NCBI GenBank assembly: GCA_030549495.1
Contig: JAUIRK010000931.1
Coordinates: 558,001 to 622,000, forward strand
Reading direction: 5' to 3'
Length of the DNA: 64,000 nt
Origin: Nectonema munidae
Taxonomy: Eukaryota > Nematomorpha > Nectonematoida > Nectonematidae
This document shows positions 34,260 to 45,500 of this stretch, piece by piece. Positions within the stretch are counted from its first letter, which is position 1; each line of letters opens with the position of its first letter. A program made the position numbers and the translations under genes. The notes under the pieces are model-generated. The model searched no databases, was not told the DNA's origin, and saw only the letters and a list, made by a program, of their open reading frames with translations.

Positions 34260-35013
34260 CTAGTTTGCAGCATCCGTAGTTTTAGCAAGCTGTATTGCGA
34301 AAAGCAACATTATGTCATCAGAAATCTCTCTTATTAGCATTCTAACAGTAATGTCATCAGACATCTCTTGTATTAGCCTTATATCGGTATCGTTTGACAG
34401 GAGAATATGCTTCAACTTTTCAAGTTCAGAACTTTTTAGCACATCCAATATGATATTTTTCCAGCAAGGTAATATCAACTGTTCTCCAATGTTATGGGAC
34501 TTTTTGACAACAGTTATTTTTTAGAAACTTTATAAAAGGCTTTCAAACCACACTTAATATTTTGCAAAAATATCTGTGTAATAGTTCAGCTTGACGTTTA
34601 CAATAGTCAATAGCTTTGTTTACTGAACTCGAGTTCTTGGTTTCCAAGTGTCTTTTTAACTTGTCGGGCTTACGAAAAGTGGATGCAAACACTTCAGTAC
34701 AAAAAGACACTTTGGTTACTCTTCCGCCCAAATTTAAAGTATGAGTCGTCATTTTTAAGTCATTAAGAAAAACTCACATTACATCTATAAAATCAGGTCT
34801 GAAAACCAATAAAAAGTAAAAATATATTAACTCAATTCCAAAACGAAATTATTTATACTTGTGCATTATTGGTAAAAATCGCAAATGACTCAATATGGCT
34901 GCAATATGTTGCGCAAAACAATCAACTGAGTGACCCCTTCTAGGTCCCCATGTAACTGCTTTGCAATCTTATGGGGAAACTCGGACTCCACTTTGAGAAC
35001 CACTGGTCTAGAA
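34260..35013 (-). pseudogene. ZBED-type hAT, 5' half with terminal repeat
   Basis: In coding order on the minus strand: terminus CAGTGGTTCTCAAAG at 35005 with GTCTAGAA beyond it as the likely 8-base duplication; a BED-like finger block FRKPDKLKRHLETKNSSSVN followed by KAIDYCKRQAELLHRY; then an interrupted region and SDDITVRMLIREISDDIMLL down to 34260. Typical of ZBED5-like hAT N-termini. The catalytic core and other end are missing. Confidence 0.75.
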
Positions 35014-35114
35014 GATTTTCATTAGACAAAAATTCTTTTATAATTAATTTTGACATTATAAAAAAGTTCGTCCCCATCCCCCTAAAATTTGAGGATGTGC
35101 GCCTCTGATATACA
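35014..35114 (+). mobile_element. Right part of CAGGGGCG-type miniature element
   Basis: ACAAAAATTCTTTTATAATT...then GAGGATGTGCGCCTCTG, the 3' terminus. Shares its middle with 35430-35535. Confidence 0.55.
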
Positions 35115-35389
35115 AAACATTGGATGATGTTTTCTAAGCTCATCTGTAATTTAAGGGGCTACACTTTTTCCGGGGTAAAGAGGCATTTATCAAAAAACAA
35201 TGATTGGACACAAGTGCTAAAAATTTTCCAGTAAAAAACTAAAACAATTAAGACATAATATGAAATTTCTCTTAAGATTTTCAAAAAAAAATAGAATACC
35301 ATTGGGAAAATACTCAATGTGATTTCAAGTTTGGTGGCAACACCAAAAAATTATAAAATTTTTCAATTTTATAACATTTAAAGACTTGT

Positions 35390-35536
35390 TTGGATTGTGA
35401 GTAGATTTCCCATTTTACTTTACATGTTTTACGGTTGAGTCTCAGATACAAATTCTTTTAAAATAAATTTTTTAATTATAAAAAAAGCCCCCCCCCCTCC
35501 CCACATTCCAATAATTTCTTGATGTGTACCCCGGAC
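35390..35536 (+). mobile_element. CAGGGGCG-type miniature element copy
   Basis: AAGACTTGTTTGGATTGTGA, GGTTGAGTCTCAGATACAAA, a poly-C/T tract and a degraded terminus GATGTGTACCCCGGACAG. The same order of motifs as 63716-63880. Confidence 0.55.
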
Positions 35537-36770
35537 AGATATATTATTAAAGGCAAAAATTTTAAAATTTCAACCCTCTATTCTCTCTTATAACACATGT
35601 GTACACCCAACCGCCTCCTTCCCTCTTACCAGTCAAATATCACCTTTAGTCAAAGCCCCTCCCCCCCCCCTCCATTCCGACAATCTCTTATCGCATCCCT
35701 ATCGCCAACCCTCCCTATCTTTCTCTCCTTTATTTAAATATTAAAATCTAGAATTTATTTTAAATTGAAACTATTGATTAAGACATCAAAAGGGTTTAAA
35801 ATTAGTAAAGAACAAGTTTCTTTATCTGGCACTTCTATAGTTTGTGCTCTACTAATGTGGTCGTATTATGCCTAAGGCAGGTTTGTTGGGCCTCTATATA
35901 CCGCATGATTCAGAATTTTTTTGAAAAACCCAAAATTAAGTTTGGACCATATCATTTTTAATAAAATGTTTTTATAATAGGCTTAAGAGTGATTCTTACC
36001 AGATATCATTTTAACGGTATTAGTGGTGGTGAAACTTTTCCAGAAGACCATCATTTTGAACCCCTCATCTAACGTTTCGTAACACATTTATACAACTTCT
36101 TCACCCTATAGAGTTACGTAATATATATAATTGTATCTCCCATTATGAAGCTCGAAGGAAAAACCGATGATTATTTGCTAGCCTTAGTTAAGATGGATTT
36201 AGGAATCGTTTTTCCACAAGCGTACAATCTGTATTAATCTGATCCTACAAGTGATGTGTAGTCAGACAAGTATTTTAAAGTGTTTCGTTTTCGATAAAAA
36301 ACTTTACATGAAAATTTTTGAGCTGATATTGCCGAATTATTATTGTCATCATCATGGCTTTGTGAGTCAGTAATTTCAGTTTGTTAGAAAATAAATCAAA
36401 AAACAGATCAAACCTCAAAACATCTGATCATAATCTTCATTGTGCTATTTCTAAAGTTTGTACTAGTATTTTAATGAACTTTTTGCAAAAATAATAGAAC
36501 AATAGAAATAATGATGTTTTGCATTGTTTCAAATAATTTATTAAATTTCCACTTTTAAACAGATTTTACAATAATATACTAGGATAAAAATGACATAGTT
36601 TTCTAAAGATTTTAATAACAAAAATAATATATCGCACATGAAAATTTCTACATGGAAATCTAAAAATATGCCTTATCATGACAAGTATCACAGAAAGTAA
36701 ACTAATGAGATGTTTTATATTTCCCATTATGTTCTCTTGTCAAAACAACAATCAAATCGAAGGACATTAT
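35537..36770. other. Spacer; pyrimidine-rich then AT-rich
   Basis: 35580-35740 is unusually C/T-rich on the plus strand (runs such as CCCCTCCCCCCCCCC). The remainder is ordinary AT-rich sequence with no coding signal. Confidence 0.35.
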
Positions 36771-36775
36771 AAACA

Positions 36776-37155
36776 ATGCGAACTATTTCAGGTAAGAAAA
36801 TGACAAGGATCGTGGTAAAAGGATTGGGCGCAAGCGATTATGGAAACGCTACCCGGATTCGTAGAATGGGGAGAGAAATGTGTCCTCATTTCTTTGAGCT
36901 CCATTACGATGTTTTTACAACGAAGACACTGTCCAAGGAGATTGGTGATTTAATGATTCTCATAGCAGTGAACTTCGTTGGCGCTTGGGCCCTCAAACAA
37001 TGCCCTTAAAGGATTATTTGAACAAGCTCTACATAACCAGGTTCTCGATATTTTTCAACAGTGAAAAATGGTTTCATGAATCAGACATCTCGAAGGACAA
37101 TTTACATTAGGTGATCGACGCTTGAAAGAATTCGTGATCTACTCGTCTAGTTTGG
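36776..37155 (+). other. Coding-like stretch of unknown identity
   Basis: A 77-codon open frame from 36776 (MRTISGKKMTRIVVKGLGAS...MGREMCPHFFELHYDVFTTK) is followed in another frame by LKDYLNKLYITRFSIFFNSE and KWFHESDISKDNLH. Base composition is less AT-rich than the flanks, suggesting a decayed gene or processed copy. I do not recognise the protein. Confidence 0.3.
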
Positions 37156-37331
37156 AATAAATACATTTGTTTGTCTATTATCATTAAATTATTATACTAT
37201 AAACTTGTAGTTTTATAAAGCTCTATTATGGACATTATAGCATAATTCAGGCAGAAAACCTGTTCAAAAAAGTCCAAAATTGAGGGAAATCTTTAACATC
37301 GATAAAATTTTCTAGGAAATGGGGGAATAAA

Positions 37332-37683
37332 GTTAAACAAGTCTATATTTAAGATAAAAAAGTTAAAACTTAAATATATAAAAAAAATTTCAAATAAGTT
37401 TAAGAAGTGATATTTTGTGGAATAAATAATAATTTTTTGCAGTTATAAGAATTGTTTATGCTGACAGTAGCATAGCCAGAAATTTGACTCGAAAGGGGGG
37501 CAACAAATTTTCAGGGGTTAAACAAGGCCATATTTAGGATAAAAAAGTTAAAGCTTAGATATTTCAAATTAGTTTAAGTGATATTTTATACAATAATTGA
37601 TTGCAGTAATAAGAATTGTTTGTGCTGACAGTATTGTAGCCAGGAATTTAAATCGAGAGAAAGGGAAAAAAATTTCAAGAGGG
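37332..37683. repeat. Two-unit tandem repeat, about 170-185 bases each
   Basis: Units begin GTTAAACAAG(T/G)C at 37332 and 37517 and share GCAGT(T)ATAAGAATTGTTT, GCTGACAGTA and the phrase TAGCCAG(A/G)AATTT. A related phrase GATGTAGCCAGTAATTTAAA occurs at 45752. Confidence 0.75.
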
Positions 37684-38929
37684 ATGGGGGGAGCACATGA
37701 TTACAAATTTTTTTAAGGCTTTATCTATCAAATATAAATATGGATAGTTTAATTCTCATCTGAAATATTATTACAAATTTATAACAAATTTTTATTCTAA
37801 CAAATTTAAAAATGTATATGCAGAAAATTAAATACTATATTTTTCGAAAAAAGACAATGAAATTTATTCTTCAATTTATTGACAATTTTTTAGACACATT
37901 TTTAACAAATTCACCAAATGTAATACTTTTAGTCAAATTATTCTTAAAGTGCAGTAAGGTAAACTCACATTCTCTATAACTATGTTATCGTTCTTCGAAA
38001 CTCATTTAAAGGCAGAAAAAGCGCAATAGAATCCGAATATCCTGCCATCAGAGATATTACAAAAATTTGTTTTAAAATGTCCGCCCTACTTAATGTTGAA
38101 AACACGTTATTTTTGAGATTAAAGCAGTTTTTAACAAATTAGGTTTTGTATTTTAAATAATTTTCTTAAAATATTTTTATAACAGGCAGAAATATGATCC
38201 AATCGGATTTAAGTTGGGAGAATACGTTGGCCTAAAGTTAAGCAGATTTTAACCTTTTTTTATAATCAATAGAATCAATTTTATGAAGCATAGTACAGGT
38301 TTTAGTTTTTCAGCGTTGGGAAAATCGATATTACACGGGCTTAAAGTTTTAAAAGATTTATAAAGTTTTATATTATAGTCTGTAACCTAGCATTTAAACT
38401 AATAAACTATATAAATAAGATAAAAATAGAATAAAAGAAAAGTACATTTTTTAGTTATTTTTAACAAAGAAAAACAAACTTTTTGAACTAGGACAAAACT
38501 AGGTAGCAATGTCAAAAATTTATCTCATTTAAAAAATTTATTTTATAAGCAAGAAAAATCTTGTTAGCAAATACGTCACTTATAATCACACAATCTATAT
38601 TAAAACTTCCTTAATTTTATTATTAGACATCTTAATTTTAACTATCAGCAAACACCTAATAATATAGGTAAAGTAAAAGATACAAAATATGGCATAAAAT
38701 CAGCTTACTAAAAGTGCTGGCAATAAAAAAAGTATTCGTATATTCTCAAGAGTAGCTAAGTATGTTTACTTTTAGCACATATCAATAAAAAAAGTCTTAG
38801 AGGAGTATTCAGAACAGAGGAGCAGATATACCAAGTCTACCGCATTTGGCGGGAGACTCCCTCAATCAGACTCTGTCTAACGCTCTGCCGTTTGAACTTT
38901 GAAATCACTCTCATTTTGATTCGGTAAAA

Positions 38930-39539
38930 TTCCTTTAATTCAGAAAAAGACGTTTGCTGCTGGAATAGATAGGTCAAGTGACCACGGTATTGAAAAGATG
39001 AATCCCTTAATTGTTCGTGTTTTTGATGTTAACAAGCTTTATGTTGTTACCAAACTGCTAGACATGTGCTTAAATAGTGGAAAAACGGCAGGTACTGCTG
39101 AAACAATTTTCACTAAAATGCAAGATGCACTAGCATTACACAAAGTGCCATGGGAAAAATGCTTTGGTATTAGTATTGACAATACCAATGTTAATATAGG
39201 TGAGCACAACTCTATTAAAAATCGTGTTCTTCAAAAAAATAGTGCGACTTACATTGTGGGAATATGGGATGCCCATGTCATATTATACACATCATAGCTG
39301 ACAAAGCATCACAGTCTTTTGAAAGAGTAGCAGGCTTTGATTTAGAGGATTTCAGTCTAGATTTGTTTTACTGGTTTAACAAAAGTAACCAACGGAAGTC
39401 AATTCTTGCAGTTACTATGAGTGCTTTGACCTAGAGTACAAAAAATCATTAAACAAATCAACACAAAATGGTTGAGTTTCGAAACTGCGATTAACAGAAA
39501 CTTAGAACAGTATACAGGACCTATAAGAGTTATTTCTTT
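38930..39539 (+). pseudogene. KIAA1586-like hAT transposase, left part
   Basis: Reads GIEKMNPLIVRVFDVNK, VVTKLLDMCLNSGKTAGTAE, FGISIDNTNVNIGEHNSIKN (catalytic D in SIDNT) and, after a frame change, ADKASQSFERVAGFDLEDFS and LDLFYWFNKSNQRKS. This is the hAT type domesticated as KIAA1586 in mammals. Coding breaks off at YKSYF where the LINE has inserted, and resumes at 44679. Confidence 0.85.
39525..39539. repeat. LINE target-site duplication, left
   Basis: AAGAGTTATTTCTTT, matched by AAGAGTTATTTTCTTT at 44679-44694 with one extra T. Confidence 0.85.
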
Positions 39540-39743
39540 TTAGCTTCGTTACAACTCCATTCATAACAAGACAAATTTTATTAAAAATCCCTATCCTGTC
39601 GCAAGAATTTTTGATCATTCTATTTTATTTTACTTTATTTTCATCATAAAATTTTCGTTTCATCAAATATTAAACCTCAATTACAACACCATAAATTTAC
39701 CATAGTCATTTTCATTACGAGCTCATCTCACAACCCATTTCCC

Positions 39744-40838
39744 ATGTCATCTCAAACTAAACGCTCTAGACCAGACAACACCGCAACAACACCAACATCG
39801 TCACAGATAATTTCAGAACTCTTCGATAAATTTATTTCAGATATTACCCTTCCCGCTGAGCACCTAGTCAACTTTCACAAACTAAAATCATTCGTTTTGT
39901 TAGCACACTCTACTAAAATAGAACAACTAACTAAACCTTCCACCACCACACAACCCTCAAATCCCCCATCATCATACTCCCACACTCTCAGCAAAAACAC
40001 CCAACTACCATCACAACCCAAACTACAAACACAAAAGAACCCATCCTTACCTCAACATTTCCCCAAACCAAAAAAATTCTTGGACCCAAATCTATCAATA
40101 ATTATATCTCCCCCCAGTCCACCCAAAAATAGAGCCGAGAAGTCCGATTTTAAAAAAACCATCATTAAAAACATGGAAACCAATAAATTTCCAATAAACA
40201 TTAAAAAAACAAGAACCTCTCTTCAAGGATCACTTTATTTTCAATTTGAAAACACTATTCAAAAAGATATTGCAATCAACTCTCTCAAAAACAACGGCAT
40301 TACGGCCAAAAACCTCCCACCTACAATCCCGAAATTTATCCTTTCAGGAATCCCTATACATATCCGAACCGAGGACATAGTCACACATTTCTCTGACGAA
40401 AACTGCTACTTAAAAAACCTTGGTTCACTAACATCTATCAGCCAGCTAGGTAAGCAAGGCCTTTACTCCTACACAATCCTTTTCCAAACAACAACCACTA
40501 CACTATTCAAACACCTCTGCGAAAACCCAAAAATAATCCTCAATCACACCATTCTTAAACCTAAGCTCTTTAAGCCTCTCCTTACTCAATGCAACAACTG
40601 TCTTAAATATAACCATCTAACATCAAAATGTAAAGCCACGTCACCACATTGCAACCACTGCTGCAGCAGAGGACATTCCATCTCCGCATGGATCTTTGTC
40701 AATGACCCCACTAAAATTGAATGCTCTAATTGCCATCAAAATCATCTTTCTACATTCGAAGCTTGCCCTTTTCGCGCCCAACACATTAAAAACTTACACG
40801 ACCTTCATATTCAAATCATAAACAAATACTTATGCTAA
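39744..40838 (+). CDS. LINE ORF1, gag-like nucleic-acid chaperone
   Basis: An intact 364-codon frame. The N-terminal half is Ser/Thr/Pro/Gln-rich and low in complexity; the middle (about residues 150-270) resembles the RNA-binding domain of LINE ORF1 proteins (KFILSGIPIHIRTEDIVTHF); the C-terminus has three zinc knuckles: CNNCLKYNHLTSKC (CCHC), CNHCCSRGHSISAW where the last Cys is replaced by Trp, and CSNCHQNHLSTFEAC. ORF1 proteins coat the LINE RNA. The stop overlaps the ORF2 start (ATGCTAA), suggesting reinitiation. Confidence 0.88.
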   Translation: MSSQTKRSRPDNTATTPTSSQIISELFDKFISDITLPAEHLVNFHKLKSFVLLAHSTKIEQLTKPSTTTQPSNPPSSYSHTLSKNTQLPSQPKLQTQKNPSLPQHFPKPKKFLDPNLSIIISPPSPPKNRAEKSDFKKTIIKNMETNKFPINIKKTRTSLQGSLYFQFENTIQKDIAINSLKNNGITAKNLPPTIPKFILSGIPIHIRTEDIVTHFSDENCYLKNLGSLTSISQLGKQGLYSYTILFQTTTTTLFKHLCENPKIILNHTILKPKLFKPLLTQCNNCLKYNHLTSKCKATSPHCNHCCSRGHSISAWIFVNDPTKIECSNCHQNHLSTFEACPFRAQHIKNLHDLHIQIINKYLC

Positions 40839-41923
40839 ACTTTCTGCATATAAATCTTAACCACTCATCGTTAAGTTGGGCAAACCTTACTAATTTACTC
40901 TCCTCCTCTTACTATGATATTTTATCTCTTAACGAAAAATACACCTATAATTCTTCCCTGACCTCCCTTACAAATGCATACTCGCCTCTTTACATCACAC
41001 CTCCTACACCTTTCTCCGCATGTATCTTTGTTAAATCTACATTGAACTTTATTTTTCTTCCTCAGTTTTCATCCAAGCAATATGTATTTGCAATAATTTT
41101 CTTGAATAATTCTTCTCTCCTTTTTTGCTCATACTACTCCCCACCCTCCAATACTAATGCTTTTACAAATGCCTTCACACTTTCACTAAATCAAGCAAAA
41201 GCTCACACTGCAGCACTCTCCGCCGCTTACCATCTCATCATAACAACCGATTGCAACGCCCGATCACAACTCTGGGACCTAAAAGAAAATAAGCGCGGCG
41301 CTGAAGCATTAGATTTTATCTCGATCCAAAATCTACACTTATGCGACACCACTATGAATCCAATCTTTTTTAAAATTGTAAACAACAACATCATCTCCTC
41401 ACATATCAATATTACCCTTGCATCAACAATTACATACAACCTCATCTCAAATTGGGAAAGCTCCGACCAACCATCAGCTTCGGATCATTATTATATTACA
41501 TTCCAATTTATTTTCAATCCAGGGACATACATTTCTAATCCCACAATATCTGCAAAGTATACACACTGGTATACATTCTTGCGAACACTCGCAGCAAATC
41601 TCCCACAAACTTCGCCCGCGCTACACAAAAGCACCGATATCGACACCGCTGTACTTAACCTCAATAACACGCTATCATCTTCCATCAAACTCTCCACACC
41701 TTCTAATCCTTTTCCCAAAAGAAAGCACGCACATTTCTGGACCAAAAAACTCACCTCACAAAAATATAATCTCCGCAAAGCCCTCAAAAACCTGAGAAAG
41801 GAACCATCGCCCTCCAACATTGCATCTTACTCAAATATCAAGCACACCTACCTATGCTCCATTAAAAAAGCGAAGCGCGATTCTTGGATACATTTCACTT
41901 CCAACACCTCACTTAATCCCTAA
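40832..41923 (+). CDS. LINE ORF2, endonuclease portion
   Basis: Starts at the ATG that overlaps the ORF1 stop. It encodes an AP-like endonuclease that nicks target DNA: SLNEKYTYN (metal-binding Glu), FCSYYSPPSN, TTDCNARSQLWD and ASDHYYITF (catalytic SDH). A basic linker follows (TKKLTSQKYNLRKALKNLRK). The frame ends in TAA at 41923, about 120 codons before the polymerase, in sequence that is normally continuous, so this is a truncating stop. Confidence 0.85.
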   Translation: MLNFLHINLNHSSLSWANLTNLLSSSYYDILSLNEKYTYNSSLTSLTNAYSPLYITPPTPFSACIFVKSTLNFIFLPQFSSKQYVFAIIFLNNSSLLFCSYYSPPSNTNAFTNAFTLSLNQAKAHTAALSAAYHLIITTDCNARSQLWDLKENKRGAEALDFISIQNLHLCDTTMNPIFFKIVNNNIISSHINITLASTITYNLISNWESSDQPSASDHYYITFQFIFNPGTYISNPTISAKYTHWYTFLRTLAANLPQTSPALHKSTDIDTAVLNLNNTLSSSIKLSTPSNPFPKRKHAHFWTKKLTSQKYNLRKALKNLRKEPSPSNIASYSNIKHTYLCSIKKAKRDSWIHFTSNTSLNP

Positions 41924-42279
41924 AGTACCATCAATAAAATAGTTAAACCAAGGAAAAATACTATTAACCTACACCAACTCCTCCCCCACGGAAACCCGAA
42001 CTCAACTCTAATAAACCCTCAATTCCTCTCCCTATTTTTCCTCCCGACAGCCCTAACTTAGACGACCATTTTCACTCCACCTTACACTCAATCTCACATA
42101 AGCTAGCATCATCTTTAAGTCACTCTTACGCTTAATATACTTAACTTTTAACTCTTACGAATTAATATAATTATCACATGCAGTTGTCTCTCTCAAGCCT
42201 AACTCATCTCCCAGCTATGACAAAATTTCTTCGTCCCATATCAAAAAATCATTTTACCTTCTAAACATCCACCTACTCA

Positions 42280-43301
42280 ACATCTTCAATGCATGCATTA
42301 AGCACTCCTTTTTTCCCTCAATATGGAAAATTGGAAAACTCCTCTTTTTACCAAAACCCCACAAAGACCCCTCTACTCTTAAAAATTGGCGTTCCATAAC
42401 CATTCTTCCCGTCTTGGGCAAGCTACTCGAAAAAAATATTCGTAAGCGCCTTATTCACTACATAATACAACACAGCCTTATCCAAATTTCACAATTTACC
42501 TATCTCCCCCGCAAAAACACAGAATCAGCTTTATCGAAACTTACGGAATATCTAGAGCACTCCATTTCATCTCAGAAAACAACATCTGTCTTATTCCTCG
42601 ATATCGACAACGCCTTCAACAGCGCCTGGCACCCTGCGATCATATTCAACATGCATCTTAAACGCTATCCACCCTATATCATCAAATTTATCAGCAACTA
42701 TTTACTTAATCGCTGCCTAATCTTTCGCGACAAAGATCTCTGCGCAATCCATACACTCTCTCTTTCTACCTCTCAGGGCGGCTGCCTTTCCGACATTCTT
42801 TGGCTTATTCTTATTAACCCTCTCTTAGATCTTCTAGACCCCAAATCACATTTTTCTCAGGGCTACTCCAATGATCTACTTTTCTCTTTTTCATCCAACA
42901 CCCTGAAGGGAAATCTTCTCCAAATGACCACACTCTTCAACAATCTTAAGTTCACTGCTAGCTCACTGAAGATTTCCTTCAACACATCTAAAATTTCTTT
43001 AATTCACTTCACACGAAAACATTCCACACACTTACTCCTTTGCTTAGACCACACCACTCTTATCAAACCATCAGTGACCATAAAACACCTCGGACTCACC
43101 TTCCAATCGAACCTCAAATGGGCCACCCACTTTACATACACAAAACTCTCAAAAATTCATTTTCTACTAAATAGAGCCATTTCATACAAATGGGGCCTCA
43201 AAATTCCACATTCCCTCTTCGTATATAAATCTCTCATCCTTCCAGCTCTTCAATACGGCCTTCTATCATGGGGACACCTCTTACTCACCCCTCAAACCTG
43301 A
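42280..43301 (+). pseudogene. LINE reverse transcriptase portion
   Basis: Fingers SIWKIGKLLFLPKPHKDPST and WRSITILPVLGKLLEKNIRK, motif A VLFLDIDNAFNSAWHPAI, motif B STSQGGCLSDILW and motif C GYSNDLLFSF, then the thumb HLGLTFQSNLKWATHFTYT. Motif C is normally YADD; here the first catalytic Asp is Asn, so polymerisation should fail. The frame changes just after 43300. Confidence 0.88.
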
Positions 43302-43309
43302 CTTTCCTT

Positions 43310-43964
43310 TTGAAAATTCACCGTCTTAGTCTTTTAACTATTTCAAAAGCTTTCCGCATTACTCCCACAGCTATATTGGATCACTATTCCTCCTTCCTCA
43401 GCATTTTATCTACACATTCCTCACAACAACACCTCCCATCCATATGCGCAACTACTTCACACATCACTTCCCCATCTACACCGATATATCATTCACCCAA
43501 AAATACACCCAACCGCACTTATGCACCCCGCCTTGCCCCTGCCCTTTGATATCACAATCAATACACCCAAAACACGTGCAGCCTCACACATAAAAGAATT
43601 GAGACACATCTCTGACTCAACCACACTAAGGATATTTACTGATGCCGCCAAAAAATCAAAAAAGTGCGCAATCGTCCTTTCATTCTATAGAGGCGATTCA
43701 CTTTCCGCCTTCTTCACCACAAGCCTACCATTTAATCATTTAACCACGATATTCGACGCAGAATGCCAAGCACTAATTGAATCGTGCGACCAAATCACCC
43801 AATACATCAAAGACTTTATTCAATTGGAAGCAATCCAGTTTTATACCGACTCTCAAAACCTCGCTCGCGATTTACATCTATGCAAAAACACAATTTTCAT
43901 GGTTGCCAAACTATTCTCGAAACTGCAATTTCTCTCCACCCACTTTACCATCTCGGTATTTTAG
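43310..43964 (+). pseudogene. LINE RNase H portion
   Basis: IHRLSLLTISKAFRITPTAI in one frame, then in another LRIFTDAAKKSKKCAIVLSF, FDAECQALIESC and IQFYTDSQNLARDLH. D, E and D of the RNase H active site (FTDAA, DAE, YTDS) are visible. Removes RNA from the cDNA hybrid. An early stop follows at 43964. Confidence 0.82.
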
Positions 43965-44189
43965 TGCCCTACCCATTCCAACGTTCATGAAAATATACAC
44001 GTTGATTTCCTCGCCAAAAGAACCCTCTCAAAACCGTGCGCGGCACTATTGACCTCTTTACACCTCAGCGTTTTTATCCACGAACTCACACAATACACTA
44101 ATAAGGAATGGCAATCGTCAGTTACCCAATCGACAAACACCTTTCTATCCCACATAACTGACATAACCGCCGTTCATCAATCTTGGTCA

Positions 44190-44518
44190 AAACACAAGTT
44201 CATACCTTCATGATCCCTTATACGGTGGCTCTCAGGGCACTGCCCTTGCAAAAATTACCTCTTTCATATCAAACTTTCCGACACTCAGTCCTGCCGTTTC
44301 TGTGGCACAACTTGTGAATCCTCTCACCACCTAACTTTCATTTGCCCATTTTTTATCTCTCATCGCCACGAATTAATAAACAGTTGTGTTTTAACTCTCG
44401 GTCATTTTCCCAACAATCTGAATGAACTACTAACACACCCGACACTATTAATTTCCCTCTCGACGCTTTTACGAATTATTGAACCCATTCTAAATCTTCA
44501 CCCACCGCCCACTCGATA
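44190..44518 (+). pseudogene. LINE ORF2 C-terminal zinc motif
   Basis: SLIRWLSGHCPCKNYLFHIK then CRFCGTTCESSHHLTFICPF, the Cys-His motif found at the end of I/R1-group ORF2. Ends in TAG before the 3' tail. Confidence 0.8.
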
Positions 44519-44678
44519 GCTTTCTTCCTCTCCTTTTCTCTCTATTTCTTTTACTTTAGACTCCCTTTAAATCCTGCATAAACATAAAGACTGCCTCTAT
44601 TTCCCTATCAAGCATCTTTCAAGCATATTAATTCGGTTTTGGAAAGTGCTTTGACATCTCTACCTACCTACAGGATTC

Positions 44679-44694
44679 AAGAGTTATTTTCTTT
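44679..44694. repeat. LINE target-site duplication, right
   Basis: AAGAGTTATTTTCTTT, partner of 39525-39539. Confidence 0.85.
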
Positions 44695-45500
44695 GAGAGC
44701 ATGTTTTACATCCACGCTTTAGGCGCCTTAAGAAAATTTTCAACATCCAAATTAATGAACTATATCTTATGTTTTACTCAAATATTCTTCCCATTTTCAC
44801 AAATTTTAATCAATTCTTTCAGCGTAACGATCCTTGAATACATTTACTGGGAGACCAATGTGACAGGTTTCTACAGAATCTGTATGGGCGGTACGTCAAA
44901 GTTTCTGTTTTTAAAGAAGCTAGAAAGATATCAAATGTGAACTTTAGTAACAAAGACAAGCAGGTAGATGATAACAAACTTGCTATTGGCTATATTATAA
45001 AACAAAATTTGAATAAAATGGAAGATAAAGGTGACATCACACCTGATGAAGTAAAAAAACTTTTTAAAGCAGCTAGATCTTATCTGAGTACGCCATCAAT
45101 CATCTGCCATTTAACGATGATGTCTTGCAGCATGCTAAATTTGTGTTTTTTGTGACTCGCTATCAGTCATACTTCAATTTCAGTACTCCTCAGATGGATG
45201 ATCTTCAAGCAGAGTATATTGATCTTCAATTGTTTTCAAAAAATTACATACCTAAACAAGTTTGGGATGAAAGTAAACTGGAAGACACTAAAGAAGAAAT
45301 TGTAACTTACTGAATTGATGTCATTTTTACAATATATGCCGAATATAGCTCTTGATGGTACTCTATCATCTCTTTTAACAGTAAAACTGCTTGTTCAGAA
45401 TCATATTCTCCATGCTTCTCAGACTACTCAGCTATTAAAAAAAGCTAAAAAAAAAGCCACTTGGGCTTATAATTATGCTCATTCATCAAAAAAATAAAGT
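44679..45500 (+). pseudogene. KIAA1586-like hAT transposase, right part
   Basis: Resumes at KSYF and continues EHVLHPRFRRLKKIF after one stop, then NFSNKDKQVDDNKLAIGYII, GDITPDEVKKLFKAARSYLS, QMDDLQAEYIDLQLFSKNYI, and the dimerisation end LDGTLSSLLTVKLLVQN...LKKAKKKATWAYNYAHSS. These are the expected C-terminal blocks of the element whose first part lies at 38930-39539. Three frame changes. Confidence 0.85.

Larger units (their letters stand above)
39540..44678 (+). mobile_element. Near full-length 5.1-kb LINE (I/LOA/R1-like group with RNase H)
   Basis: Non-LTR retrotransposon with 5' leader, ORF1, ORF2 (endonuclease, reverse transcriptase, RNase H, C-terminal zinc motif) and a short 3' tail ending CTACCTACCTACAGGATTC. 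It interrupts a hAT transposase and is bounded by a 15-16 base duplication. Guanine is scarce on the sense strand throughout, unlike the flanks. ORF2 is broken by stops between about 41924 and 42290, by a frame change near 43300 and others later, and the YxDD motif is changed, so the copy is inactive although structurally complete. Confidence 0.9.

Noticed and set aside
40832-43301. Long open frames between 39.7 and 44 kb as host genes
   Set aside because: They carry gag zinc knuckles, AP endonuclease, reverse transcriptase and RNase H motifs and are flanked by a target-site duplication, so they are LINE coding.
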